From positions 48,508-112,507 of the forward strand of contig QLIY01000497.1 of NCBI GenBank assembly GCA_003260075.1: a DNA stretch of 64,000 bases. Reading direction: 5' to 3'. The position numbers and the translations under genes were made by a program. Source of the DNA: Phallusia mammillata. Taxonomy: Eukaryota; Chordata; Ascidiacea; Phlebobranchia; Ascidiidae. The notes under the pieces were generated by a model. That model was not told where the DNA came from. It did not search any database and saw nothing but the letters and a program-made list of their open reading frames with translations. Below, piece after piece: positions 13,529 through 27,100 of the stretch (position 1 is the first letter of the stretch; every line of letters starts with the position of its first letter).

Positions 13529-14777
13529 TGCCTGCAAAAGAGTTTTAAACTACTTGGGCAACGATAATTTGTGACAAAGCACGTACGTATCTAGCAATGA
13601 TGCAAATTATTCAGCGAAGCGCTTACACATACCACTTGGGGGCGATGCAGAGAGATAGTTGGCACAATATAATGTATGAACACAAAAAGCAGTTATGGTG
13701 TATCAGAGCTGGTTGAAAAGCAATGCATACACTTTTGGCAATATAAGAACAATATAAAATGTGTTAAAAATGCCTGTTTTGTTTGTTTGATAAATTAAGT
13801 AGTTTTAGGAGCATTATATGCGGATAGTGTTGTTAATTTTGAGGTGGTTAGGCTGGTACATAACATAAAAAAGATGTCTTCGTTTTGGAATACGTCTCGG
13901 TACGTAATTTACATTGCTTTATTTTTAGCCTTTTTAGAGTTCGGACTAAATCTAAAAAAGTGTAAAAATATCGCCATTAAACGATGGATATTTTACGAAT
14001 TAAAACAAATGCGCACGTTTTTCCAAGTGGCAAGTCAAAAATGACCGCAGGTATAAAATAGGAAAATACAGTACGAAATAACACTCAAGAATCGAAATGC
14101 CAGCAAAAGTTAATTACAATTCGCGCATGTAATACAGCGTGTATTTGAAGCTTAGCATACCAGACCGCATTTACCCACAAGTGTCCACCATTCGACAAAC
14201 CGACACGTTATAGCTTTTTGACTTGCGCATGGACCTGTTTTTCCGGATTCACTAATTGCCGGTAAAGGTTAAAGATGTCGACTTGTTTATTGACGTATTA
14301 TAGTTGCGGTACCTGGCCTCCTGATAAAACGACCGAAGGTTATGTGATAACGTTAGGCTGTAAAATGGAACATTGCAGTTGTAAAATAACTTTCAAAGGG
14401 AAATTATCAATTACTGTAATAGCGGAGTACTGGTACCTGACAGGCATAGTTTTCTATTTATGTATGTATGACACATATTTTTGTGTTTTAGACCATTAAA
14501 AAGTTTGGTTTGGAAATTGTTACAAACTCGTATAATATGTATTCATGACCTTAATTGTGTTTTGTTTTTTGTAATCATTGCCAATGAAATGTGATCCCAA
14601 ACGGAACGTCCTATTTGTCAAATGGCGTTCATTCAACGCTTTCAGCCAAAGCAAAAGTTAGTCGCAACACCTTTGAGTACCTTTGAAGCTTTTTACCCTT
14701 TTTTGAGGACACGCAAAGCCTTTTGATTCTCCCTTGGTCATTTACCTATTGTCTAGCATTTGCCAGTGCTGTGAAGT

Positions 14778-17700
14778 TTAATCATTCTGTAGAGCACCAT
14801 TGGCGACTTCGTTAAAAAGCGAGTTCCTACTTTCATCATCATTGTCTGTAGGCCGCTTTAGCGCAGGGATACTATCATACATCTTATCTCGCAAATGTTC
14901 TCCGTAAACGGTCTCGGACCAAGCGAGATGTTTGCAGTAAAGTGAGGGCTTGGGTTTCAATTTCGCACCCAGCATCCACGGTTTCTTTTTAAACGGCTGA
15001 TAGGAGTCTATACAGAGCGCTTCTGCCTCTTTTTGCTTATCTTTGAATGTCACAAGATCGTCAGCCATCCTTTGAGTCCCGTATTCGTCGACCAAATGCC
15101 AAAACGTGCGGTTAAAATGATCGTACAGTTTGTAGTCAGCTTTGTTCCATCGAAGGATCTTCTTTCCAAGATCTTCGTTTACCTGATAAGATAAATAGCG
15201 TGGCGAATGAATAGGTTTGCAGGTAGTTTTGGCATTTGATACGTGCATTTTATCATGCTATCGAGTATTATTCACCTAAATGTTGTAAAGTTGAACAAAA
15301 TTCCCTTATGATGCCCTTTGAGCTAGTGGGCGAAAAGTTAGTAGAGTTTAAAGTTCTTTGAATAATTAACGAGGATTTTGTGTAAATTTGCACTACCCAA
15401 ATACGCAACCAGTTGGACGACATACTGTTTTGTTATTATTTTTACGCCCGTAACAAATGCCCCGGGACAATGTAATGTTTTCCGTTTCAAATAACGTGTT
15501 TAAACCTTTTTTAATACAAAACGCTAATTAGCATTTTATTGCATGGCTGTTTTTTGATATTTATCAACAAGCAAAAAATTAAAGCCAGTGATTTTACAAT
15601 GTATAAGGTCACATACCTAAACCTCATAAGTTATTTATATTTTATCAACCAATCTCTTGTAAACAATACTTAATTTGTAATCAGGTTTATAAATTGTAGA
15701 AACTAAATCAAACATATAAGATGGCCCAACAACTGCAAACAAGCGACTTTTATACCGTTAAACTCATCACTATAGGAACTATACGTATTCTTGTGCAAGG
15801 AAAAATCAAGTTCATAACCAACTAACCTCTGTTTTGGCTTCAGATATTCTCATCTTGAACTTGATGTAAACAATGTCTTCCCAACTCCAACACAGCAAAT
15901 GTTTCATCATAATTAAACTCTCATCAAAGAAATCGGTGAGTAAAACCAACGTGAAAGTGTCATCGAGTTCTTGGATCTTGGTATCAATATAAGCGTCATT
16001 ATCGTTTGAAACATCGTACCTGAAAAAAAAGACGTTTCAATTAGGACTTTGAATATATAGCGTGTACTATTATCGTGATATAAAATGTTCAAGCAAAACC
16101 CACTAAAAACCTTTTTGAATTTTTTTGAATGCACTAAAATACAAAAAAAAGGAAAAGGCTACAATCATTGTGTTTTACTTCAAATATGGGGTCAGAATTG
16201 CAGCAAAAGTGTGTAGAAATATATATTATCTACGCATTTTTTGTTCCAAGATAACAGCAACAGTGGCTAACTTGCTATGTGGCATCAACAAGCTTGCAAA
16301 CAAATATAACCAATAAATCCTGGCTAATATCGCAAATATACGAGAAAACAGCAAAAAAAATTAGTTGATGATAAGATGTGGTTAATAATATGTTTATTTT
16401 TTCATTTCCAAATCAAATCTTATTTATTGAGCTTTTACTCACCCAATGTCGAAAAACATGTGGTTCCTTGCCCTGAAATACCAGTCGGTGTGTTTGTTGT
16501 AAAATTTTTCCGGATTGTCGTAAAATGTTTGTAATCTGAGAGCTGTAGTATTTGCATTGATGTCTTTCAACCAGTCGTTGAATGGACTTTGATCCTGGAG
16601 TTTCAAATAACAGTTTTCAAACATTTCAAACTTCAAACCAAAATGAACTCTAATGAAATTTTTATGATTACCAATGAAGAGACGATGAAACACGCGTAAC
16701 ATAATGTAGTGTTTTAATCCCACAGGATTAAAATTTAGCAACTATGTGTGAGAATGTAAGAAACAGAGTTAAATATTTGTTATCTAATACAGAAAGCTAA
16801 GTAAGAGATCTTACCTGAAAAAATCCAAACACCGACTCAACGTTGTCCATAGGAGCTCTTATAATTGTTATGTAGCGAGTAGTTTTTGGCATAATCTCCT
16901 GTAACTTGTCAATGTTAAACCTGAGAAAAAAATGCATTATGTTAAGTTCCTACAAATGAAAATAGCAAGAAACTTTAGATCAGAAAGTGGAGCTAGATGT
17001 ACGTGCCGTGAAATACGGACCCGAAACCAATGAAAAAATAAACAACCAAGCCGGAATTAGGCCCGAAAGATGGTGAAATTGCGGCACAAATGTGGGCGAA
17101 TGTGATGCCTTGTCCAAATCATCCTATTTATTCCAACTTAAGCCCGAACTCATACCCAACCTTAAAGGCTGGTGCAGCTCACAACTCTGGTTTGATGTTT
17201 ATATAATTGCTTGGGTTTTTTTACTCCAATGCATTGTTACGGCAACGGTAGTGGCACACCACCTAGTGGACACGTGCTAAAATGCAAGTCTGGTGTGTTA
17301 ACGACATGCAGGTGAAAACAGCCGTGAACCTTATTGTTTACTCACAAAACAATTACACTATGTCACAAACCATATTGAAGGTTCAATTGTAGCTGATAGG
17401 GAGGAATGTACGAATACGTCTTGTATATAAACCCGTGAAGGTCAACTTGCTACTTAATACTTTAATAAAATGTACTACCATTACTACCTATATTTTGTGA
17501 ATGAAACGTACCTGAAGTGGTGTCCGATTATGTTGTAGGACGGCAACGGTGGATCAATCAATCTTCTGTCAATGTACGCCGGGTAACCCCCTAATTCCCA
17601 GTGATTCTTGAGGGGAAGTCCCACTGTGAGATTGTGTGTATCTAGGCAACACAGATTCAACAAATGTAGGTATTATTTTTATCAATCAATTTACAAAAAA

Positions 17701-18489
17701 TACCGATGTACAGTTTTAAGTTGCAAAGGTCGCGCATAGGGACTTTTAGTTCTCATAAAGCCATCATTTTATTGTGTAAAAAAGTGGTACCTTGTGATCA
17801 ATATATTTAAAGTTTTTCAATGTAAAAACCTTGGTACCATAAAACGTCGTAACGTTTCAGTACACCTTCATTGCATTTAACATCTTTGATGTTTTTAATC
17901 TATACACCAGTGGTTCTTAACCTTTTTGGTGTGGTTTCCCAGTAAAGTAAATCACCAAGTTCGAATTCCCCCCTCTGTTATTTTTATAATAATGTTTCGT
18001 GCCCTACGTTAACAAAAAACATATTCTTTAATCGAAATGATTTTGTGAAGCGATTTGGTCGGGACCTTAAGGTATACTGCAATCTTATTTTGTTTGAATC
18101 AGTGTTTCATACCCGAACGGAACGAAACCAAATAACGTTATTCGTTCTGAGCAAATTATTTATTTCGGTATTTCGTTCTGGACCGATATTTTCATTTCGT
18201 TCCGGTCTGACCGAAATAAATTTATAACGGTATTTTTCGGTATTTCGGTCTTAACAAACGAACATTTCTTTGTGGTCTTTGCAACTATAAAGCGAAAAAA
18301 GGAAGAAAGTTGCAACGCACAACAATTATTGTCGGTAGTTGTTACGTCACATAACATTTATCAATGATGATCAAACGGATGTAAATTGTAGGAGCTTCTA
18401 TTTTTATCATAGCTTAACGGCGCGAAATTTTCAGCAATTGTATTATGTCCAGAACGAAATACCGGAATAAAAAATAACGGTATTTCGTT

Positions 18490-18563
<74 letters not shown>

Positions 18564-21500
18564 ATAGTGATTTCGTGAGAAAGTAAAATCGTGTGGATTT
18601 TTGAAAAATCTCATGTGCTTGCATTAGTCATTTTTTGCATCACAATCAACAGATCAAATGCATTTATTCACGAACAATAACAAAGTCATTGATACTTTTA
18701 GTTATGTCTGTGACGTAACAAACGATTCTTAAATTTTTATGCGCCTTGTAAAACTAGGTGAAGTTAATCTTACATGTTGTTGCGGAAAATATTGTATTAA
18801 ACTAACTTTCAACGGTTATAATTTCAACCCACGGGCCCGAGTTTGGTGACTTCTGACTCAGGCAATTTCCCTCTAAAAACATCCCACTAGTGGGAAATTT
18901 CCCACCGGTTAAAGAACCACTGCTATACACTTTCCAATGAACATAAAATCAATTTTTTATTTTGGTCATTTAAAATCAGCCAACAATTGTTTCCAAAATA
19001 TTTTCTTTTATAAATGTTACCTGTATTTTATCCTCAATTGTCCTAATCCTTGTTTAGTCTATCGAATCATTAACGCACTATTACATAACCATGTACAAAC
19101 ACAAGCAATTTTAACAGGAACAACAGTTGTTTTGTTGAGGTGATTCATGCAAGCGTGTAAGAATATTTGTTGCCGCAATAACAAAAAAATAGCCGAGAAA
19201 AATGTGCTTTGCCGCCAGCAGCGTTTAGGTTTTTGTTTCACACTTGTGTTCTGTCCATCTTACATCGCCCCAAGCAACGCTCTGTTTGTCGCATTTGTCG
19301 AAGAAAACAGTAAACATCTTAATACGGTGGAGAAAAGTGCCAAAATGCTGATAACGATTAGCAGAGGAAAAACGCACCACTAATAGAAGTTAACTTGCAA
19401 CAATATAAAAAATGGCTTTTAAGTTTTAAGGCTTTAAGTGAAAGTGTTCCTTACGTGTTTTTAGTAGCCAACTTTGGCTTTGATTGGCACACAATAAATA
19501 AAATTTCGACAAACATTCTTTGTTCCAGTGTTTCTTACCGGAACGGAACGAAACCAAATAACGTTATTCGTTCTGAGCAAATTATTTATTTCGTTCTGGA
19601 CCGATATTTTCATTTCGTTCCGGTCTGACCGAAATAAAATTATAACGGTATTTTTCGGTATTTCGGTCTTAAAAAAGAACATTTCTTTGTGGTCTTTACA
19701 ACTATTAAGCGAAAAAAGAAAGAAAGTTGCAACACACAAAAATTATTGTCGGTAGTTGTTACGTCATATAACATTTGTCAATAATGGTCAAACGGATGTT
19801 AATTGTAGGAGCCTCAATTTTTATAGCTTAAAGGCGCGAAAATTTTTAGCCATTGTTTCATGTCAAATGTCCAGAACGAAATACCGGAATAAAATATAAC
19901 GGTATTTCGTTCCGTTCCGGTATTTTGAATATTTTTTATTTCGGTATTTCGTTCCGGTATTTGAGCCAAAAAGTATTTATTTCGTTCCGGTATAACGTTC
20001 CGTTCCGGTATGAAACACTGCTTTGTTGAACATTTGACAAAGTTACATGACTTGTATCCACAAAGCGATACGCACATAATGCGTTAATTTAACAGAAAGC
20101 AAACAAAAAGTAATTTTAAATAAAAATAACATAAAAATATTTTGACATTCGACAAGACAAGGCAAATTTCAATGTTAGAATCCTTACACATTTTAAAAAC
20201 CAGACTACTTAGCAATTTATATCACGATCCACAGGTTGCCAGGTGAGTTTATTGTGGCAGCATATGTTATCGCCTAATGTGTTTTTCTCATTTAAACGTA
20301 AAGCAACTCAAAATTTATCTTTACCGATCGAAGTTAAAATTGGCACCGATCCACGGCCGAAATCTGGGAGTGGTTTAATCTGCCTTGCCGGCCTTGGTAA
20401 ACTGTTTTGCAAATCATATCGTATAATCAACGCAATGTAACTCCAAAAATGGTTGAAGATAATTTCTTACAATTCACGACATTTTAATTGCCACATACCA
20501 AACCTACTAATAACTAGTGATGTACCGAATCGGCTAAATTTCGATTCGGCCGAAACCGAATATTCGGCGATTTTGCCGAATAAATTCGGCCGAATCAACC
20601 GAATCATTTATGACGTCACGCGAAGTCGTACCCTACGCGTTTGACATGAAAACATTATTTTATCTACCAGGCAATTAGTGCAGAATGGCTGTGTTTCGTC
20701 CTTATTTTAGTTTTGTGGGGTTTAACATTGCCTCAAGAATGATTGCCAACCCGACAATGAATTACTGATTTTTTTCTGCAGTGGGAAAAGCGTCAATGTT
20801 TTAAAAAATATAATGATGGACGCGATTTTCGTTGGTACTNGCACTATTACATAACCATGTACAAACACAAGCAATTTTAACAGGAACAACAGTTGTTTTG
20901 TTGAGGTGATTCATGCAAGCGTGTAAGAATATTTGTTGCCGCAATAACAAAAAAATAGCCGAGAAAAATGTGCTTTGCCGCCAGCAGCGTTTAGGTTTTT
21001 GTTTCACACTTGTGTTCTGTCCATCTTACATCGCCCCAAGCAACGCTCTGTTTGTCGCATTTGTCGAAGAAAACAGTAAACATCTTAATACGGTGGAGAA
21101 AAGTGCCAAAATGCTGATAACGATTAGCAGAGGAAAAACGCACCACTAATAGAAGTTAACTTGCAACAATATAAAAAATGGCTTTTAAGTTTTAAGGCTT
21201 TAAGTGAAAGTGTTCCTTACGTGTTTTTAGTAGCCAACTTTGGCTTTGATTGGCACACAATAAATAAAATTTCGACAAACATTCTTTGTTCCAGTGTTTC
21301 TTACCGGAACGGAACGAAACCAAATAACGTTATTCGTTCTGAGCAAATTATTTATTTCGTTCTGGACCGATATTTTCATTTCGTTCCGGTCTGACCGAAA
21401 TAAAATTATAACGGTATTTTTCGGTATTTCGGTCTTAAAAAAGAACATTTCTTTGTGGTCTTTAAAACTATTAAGCGAAAAAAGAAAGAAAGTTGCAACA

Positions 21501-24197
21501 CACAAAAATTATTGTCGGTAGTTGTTACGTCATATAACATTTGTCAATAATGGTCAAACGGATGTTAATTGTAGGAGCCTCAATTTTTATAGCTTAAAGG
21601 CGCGAAAATTTTTAGCCATTGTTTCATGTCAAATGTCCAGAACGAAATACCGGAATAAAATATAACGGTATTTCGTTCCGTTCCGGTATTTTGAATATTT
21701 TTTATTTCGGTATTTCGTTCCGGTATTTGAGCCAAAAAGTATTTATTTCGTTCCGGTATAACGTTCCGTTCCGGTATGAAACACTGCTTTGTTGAACATT
21801 TGACAAAGTTACATGACTTGTATCCACAAAGCGATACGCACATAATGCGTTAATTTAACAGAAAGCAAACAAAAAGTAATTTTAAATAAAAATAACATAA
21901 AAATATTTTGACATTCGACAAGACAAGGCAAATTTCAATGTTAGAATCCTTACACATTTTAAAAACCAGACTACTTAGCAATTTATATCACGATCCACAG
22001 GTTGCCAGGTGAGTTTATTGTGGCAGCATATGTTATCGCCTAATGTGTTTTTCTCATTTAAACGTAAAGCAACTCAAAATTTATCTTTACCGATCGAAGT
22101 TAAAATTGGCACCGATCCACGGCCGAAATCTGGGAGTGGTTTAATCTGCCTTGCCGGCCTTGGTAAACTGTTTTGCAAATCATATCGTATAATCAACGCA
22201 ATGTAACTCCAAAAATGGTTGAAGATAATTTCTTACAATTCACGACATTTTAATTGCCACATACCAAACCTACTAATAACTAGTGATGTACCGAATCGGC
22301 TAAATTTCGATTCGGCCGAAACCGAATATTCGGCGATTTTGCCGAATAAATTCGGCCGAATCAACCGAATCATTTATGACGTCACGCGAAGTCGTACCCT
22401 ACGCGTTTGACATGAAAACATTATTTTATCTACCAGGCAATTAGTGCAGAATGGCTGTGTTTCGTCCTTATTTTAGTTTTGTGGGGTTTAACATTGCCTC
22501 AAGAATGATTGCCAACCCGACAATGAATTACTGATTTTTTTCTGCAGTGGGAAAAGCGTCAATGTTTTAAAAAATATAATGATGGACGCGATTTTCGTTG
22601 GTACTAAGCAGAAAGACACGTTTAACGCTTTAAATGTGTATTCATAAAAGATTCGGCTTCGGCCGAATCGCAACAAATTATTCGGCCGAAACCGAATCTT
22701 TGAAAAAGTGGCCGATTCGGCCGAATAAATTCGGCAAACCGAATATTCGGTACATCTCTACTAATAACCACCTTATATAACAATTTCAAACTTTCCATAA
22801 TAATTGGCTGAAATTTTTAATAAGCATCTCGTTGACTTAATTTCAAACCGTGGAGCTAACGGCATGAGACATGCAATTAACATTTACCTGCAAACCGCAA
22901 CATGATGTTAGACATTGTCGAACTACCGGTCTTGTGAGTTTTTAGGAACACAACGTTGGTTTCTGGCTTCACGCACCGATCCTTAATCTTGTGGAACCCC
23001 GATCGCTGGAAATGAAATGTTTGTTATATATTTGTCAGTTGAAGTAGATAAACCTTGAAATAATGAACAACTTATTGGCATCATGTTGGGCAATTATGTT
23101 TAACAATTTAGGTATTTAATTTCGTTGATCAAAAAAACATTTGAAAAGTAAGATATTGCATAATGAAATGTTAGGCTTATTTGTTTAATTATTTTAATTT
23201 AAATACCTTACTAAACAAATAATGTTTACACAACAAGTATGACAAACTAGCAGAGAATTATATAACATAGGTTTATCCAGTAAGTAATGCATACCGCAGC
23301 AAAACTATACTGATTAACGCAGTTACCTTTGTATTTACAGCGGGTTGTCCCAGTTTATAACCATCGGGAATAGCGTTTTCTCTTAGTTTTGCGTTAAACA
23401 TGTTGCTTCGAATTCTTCTCTTTTGCATGTTTAAATCTGAAACGCACAAATGGACGTGTATTAGAAAAATATACCATCATCATTTAGTGTATGACGGCGG
23501 AAAAAATATCGTGAACATTTAAGGCTTGTAACAGCCATTCAAGCACATTTCGAGCCTTTCTTGAGTTAAATGAAATCAGTAAGGGCAATAGTAGTGTCTG
23601 GTTCAATGGTAGTGTCTGGTTCTCTGATTCCTGGACAAAAGTAATCATGATGTTGAAGACGTTGCCTGCCGTTTGGATTTCAAATATCTTTAAGCTTACG
23701 TTTTAAATGAGACAGTTTGCAATTGTGTGAACCTGGGTGTAGTGTTTACTAAAGTTGGCCCAATTATACTGTATGACCAAAGTTTGCAGTGTTCCAAATG
23801 CACAGGTCTTTAAAATACAGACTAACAATTTGAAAATCTTCTGACAATTACAATTTTATACTTGAAAAAAAATGGACATGCACATTTTAGCCTCTGTATT
23901 CTTTAGACAATGTGCTCACACTTGCGTTTAAACATTTTGCGCACATTGTGAAAAACAGTACCAACTCCTTCTCAAAATTGGACTGCGGAATGTCGACCAA
24001 TTTGTTCAAACGGTTGTTCAAAAGTAGTTTGAGAATACTTACAAAGTAGTTTTGGAATACTTATCCAAAAAAAAGTCTTATGATAGTTGTTACTTACTTG
24101 AAGTGGGGTGATTAAATGACCACAAAATAAAAGCACACAAAACGACTAGTGTGATTTTAAAGAACGGTGGTACTCTTCTACTGTGTCTAAACATCAT
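14778..24197 (-). CDS. galactose 3-O-sulfotransferase family protein (GAL3ST-like), complete
   Basis: A Golgi type II membrane enzyme that, by family, moves sulfate from PAPS to the 3-hydroxyl of galactose on glycolipids or glycoproteins. Eight minus-strand exons: 24197-24098, 23436-23327, 23005-22888, 17623-17512, 16920-16815, 16594-16443, 16019-15827 and 15182-14778 (stop TAA). All are GT-AG and phase-consistent, giving 431 aa; human GAL3ST1 is about 423. Seen in order: short cytoplasmic tail with HSRR; transmembrane anchor ITLVVLCAFILW near 15-26; the 5'-phosphosulfate loop FLKTHKTGSSTMSNIMLRF near 90-108; the 3'-phosphate region RYITIIRAPMDNVESVFGFF near 162-181; the C-terminal block LVLLTDFFDESLIMMKHLLC; and WNKADYKLYDHFNRTFW in the last exon. 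The first of two adjacent ATGs was taken as the start; the upstream frame has no hydrophobic leader. Intron 3 (17624-22887) holds most of the transposons. Which of the four vertebrate GAL3ST paralogues is nearest was not determined. Confidence 0.9.
18100..18491. mobile_element. nested hAT MITE, right end lost in poly-G
   Basis: Starts with CAGTGTTTCATACCCGAACG and matches the element at 19526-20020 along its left two-thirds, including the repeated cggtatttcgttcc motif. The match stops where 71 G begin, so the right inverted repeat is missing from the assembly. Confidence 0.7.
18492..18562. repeat. poly-G run, 71 bases
   Basis: Replaces the right part of a nested hAT MITE inside sulfotransferase intron 3. 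Confidence 0.85.
19526..20020. mobile_element. hAT MITE, 495 bp, with TSD
   Basis: TIRs CAGTGTTTCTTACCGGAACG and CGTTCCGGTATGAAACACTG-like ends. The flanking 8-mers are ctttgttc (19518-19525) and ctttgttg (20021-20028), seven of eight matching. Interior rich in repeated cggtatttcg units. No coding capacity. Confidence 0.85.
20515..20839. mobile_element. truncated copy of the 480 bp hAT MITE
   Basis: Matches 22281-22605 and stops exactly at the n at 20840, without its right inverted repeat. It is part of the suspect duplication. Confidence 0.75.
21292..21786. mobile_element. second copy of the 495 bp hAT MITE
   Basis: Same element and same flanks as 19526-20020, displaced by exactly 1766 bases. 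It belongs to the duplication around n at 20840 and is probably not an independent insertion. Confidence 0.8.
22281..22760. mobile_element. hAT MITE, 480 bp, with perfect 8 bp TSD
   Basis: Ends TAGTGATGTACCGAAT and ATTCGGTACATCTCTA are inverted repeats. The 8-mer ctaataac is present exactly on both sides (22273-22280 and 22761-22768). The interior is built of gattcggccgaa palindromic units. A truncated copy (20515-20839) ends at the single n. Confidence 0.88.
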
Positions 24198-27100
24198 CGT
24201 GCTTTGTAAATGACGACTTGTCTGCAACAAAATAATATAAAATCGTAAACCACGTGCTGTAACGCTCGAGCAACCCAGTCCCGAGCAGCTATCAGCGTTT
24301 GTTGGGCCAGCAATATGCATTGTACACGTGTGCAACAAGCAATTAGGATCAGTAATTGGTCAGTAATATCTACCCCCTTGCCGCAGGTAGCTATAGCTCG
24401 CTGACTGCACGACTAGCCTCTTATTATCCGATAATTATACGCTACCCACCCCTGTAACGTTGCAACGGTTTGTAACTACTGTTTTGTTTTTGTCCGTCGT
24501 TTCTTTGACCGACTCTGACACAATAACAATAAACTTTATCATATCTTCTTCGGTCTTACGTTTTACGTTGAAGATTATCTTATTCTATATGAAAAAGGTT
24601 GAAATGTAGATTGCGTGTAGTCAATAGATGTGTAATTACTATTGTCTTTGGCTAAGTTGTTTCGCTTTAACCTAATGGTTTGAATGTCCAAAGATTTTTA
24701 CTGCCTTAACTTTCTCTGAGTTTGCACTTTTTTTACGAATATCTGTTTTCTTTTTAGAGTTACAAGCTTTTTGTCGCCAACATTGTTTAATAATTTCTCA
24801 CAAACGCATACTTTAAATCGCCCTGATATATTTAAAAATATCTCAAGCCTAAAAAATAGGTGAAACCCTGTCAATGTTTGTTATTTCAGAATCTATCTAC
24901 GAATTCACACAGTTTGTAGGTCAAAATCTGATCAATTTGTATTCAGAGAACAGGAACCACGTTGCGTCGAGAAACGACGTTTGTTTATTTAACATTCAAG
25001 ATCGTCTAGCCTCGGGCGAATGGCGATTTCACGCCGAGATTTGAAAGCCCTATCTCGGTCAAACTCACGTTTTGTACCAGGCACCACGAACTAGGTTTAG
25101 CTCAACCAATACTGGACAATTAGTAACACGAGCTTAAACACGCGAACCAGTCAAAACAATTCGGACTTATAAATAAAGCGATGTTATCAATACGTTTTCT
25201 AAAGTTTTGTATCGACCAACACTTTTTTGCATTCCCAATTCATAAATAACATTAAAATGTAACAAAAGACAACACTTTCTTTGTAGGGTCAATTTTGCAT
25301 TCTTTTACTAAAAACAAAAATGTCAGATAACATTCAACGCGTTCTATGTCAAACGGAAAGAAATTGTACACCATTGGAAAATCTACACCACCTGTTTATG
25401 TATTCCCAACTACACATGAAACTTTGATAACTTTTGATATTAAATGAAACTGAACACTTTGTACCTACACTCACTTTAATTTTAACTTTGCGTGACGTCA
25501 TATACTTGGTTGTCCTAAAAGCTGAATGAGTCAGTTTTATTTTACTAAACATGTCAAATCCTATTTTTGCATTGCACACATTTGGTTTGTAAATACATTA
25601 TTTATAGACTCCATTTAAACGTATTTACGTCACAACAAATATATCTTTATCTAATAGAAATAGAAATAAACCATAAGTACATAGTTAGCAAACTTTTGTA
25701 CATAAATCTCGTTTTAAACACTTTTAAGCTTTTTGAATAAAGTACTCATATTAGTACTGCACAAATCTACATAAAAACTGATCTACTTATTTTTTTAATT
25801 CTAAAAAATGTCTATTTGCGGGTGGAACTTTTAATGCTGTCCAGTCCAAACCTAATGCCTTAGCTAGCAGGTCAAGTTTCACCTTAAGAGATAACACTGA
25901 AATGCAGACGAACAGGTTAAGGGTAAAGGGTCGGCCGAAAGCCAATCTAACGAAAGTGAAAAAATGGCCTCATGCGATATAACGTGTAGATCAGGTATCA
26001 GGTATTCCTTCAATGCCTGGGTGAGTCACCTCAAATCAGAATTTAAGTACCAAGGCATTTCATTTACATGAGATCTGTACCAAATATTTGTCGTTGCACT
26101 TTTAAATCAGATTTTGAACTAGGTAAAAACGTTGAATATTACTCATTGAAAACTCGACCCTTTGACATGTTTATGTATGTTTAACTGCATACGTTTTTTT
26201 TGTAAACTAGTTATGTGAAGTGCTGTAATGTACAAAGTCCTTGAGAGATAAACTTAACATTAACATGTTTTGTTTGGTTAAACATTGTGGCGACAACATG
26301 ACTAAAACTTCAAGTAGAGAAACAAACTTGTGTGAACTGCTTTTAAACAACACGATAACCTCTTCTGGTTACATAAACCCTTACAGGAGATACCACAAAT
26401 ATTCCACGTGAGACCGACTGTCTAAAATTTGTAAACAACCTAACCCTACATTCACATTCCCATACGGGGTTCATTTTTCAAACATTGCATACACATCCAA
26501 ACTTCATAAATTTCTTCAAAACTTAAAACGATTCACAATCCACATAACTAACTCATAATGGAACATCGTACATGGCGCATTTTATATCGCAGTGACGTAG
26601 TATATTGGGTGTACAATACACCTCCAAACCCTTAACAAACCTTAAAAGGCGCTAAATTACATACATCTCGTCGTATGACGTCACTAAAAACCAACTTGAC
26701 GTCATACGTTAAGTTTTGTCTTGAAGCAACCCTAACTATATCTCTTATGAACGAACACTTAAAACGTACTGTTCGTTTACCTTACGTGTATTTCCAACGT
26801 ATCCTTGTTATGTCCTTCCACAGTTGGTAGATACGGTTTGTTATCTTTCAATATACAACACAGCCTAATGTAATATTTTTCATCACTTAAGTCTATGCTT
26901 TACACACACCTAGGACCAAAAATCCGGTTCAGTCTTGCCAAGATAACGAAATGTCAAAACTTCGTGCTCAAATCTAAAACACGCATTTTAGCGCAGACTT
27001 TAGTTAAACAGTTAACAACACTGATTTATCGCATCAACACTCGCGATCTTCCGTAAAGGCCTGGTAAATTGACTATAAACAACGTGCAAGTAATATAGAT

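Larger units (their letters stand above)
8011..14777. other. intergenic region, no supported gene
   Basis: AT-rich DNA between the 5' end of Wnt9 and the 3' end of the sulfotransferase. The open frames here are short and lack recognisable domains or convincing splice sites. It holds two local direct duplications, each interrupted by 10 or 11 G bases (8253-8513 and 9951-10527), and one short hAT-like element (13334-13528), listed separately. Confidence 0.5.
17908..18922. mobile_element. hAT-like element with 8 bp TSD, in sulfotransferase intron 3
   Basis: Ends are CAGTGGTTCTTAACC and GGTTAAAGAACCACTG, inverted copies of one another and typical of Charlie-like hAT ends. The 8-mer ctatacac flanks both sides exactly (17900-17907 and 18923-18930). 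Inside lies a second, nested hAT MITE starting at 18100 and a run of 71 G (18492-18562) where the right part of that MITE should be. No intact transposase frame. Confidence 0.85.
19075..22605. repeat. 1765 bp direct duplication around a single n
   Basis: 19075-20839 and 20841-22605 are two nearly identical copies (I noticed a single c/a difference, near 19690 against 21456), with the undefined base n at 20840 exactly between them. Copy 1 ends in the middle of a hAT MITE that is complete in copy 2. This is what an unmerged overlap between adjacent contigs gives. It lies wholly in intron 3 of the sulfotransferase and does not touch exons. Confidence 0.85.

Noticed and set aside
19147..22410. 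Repeated pairs of open frames (for example 19147-19383 and 20913-21149)
   Set aside because: They are the same non-coding intron sequence seen twice because of the duplication around n at 20840; several read through MITE repeats.
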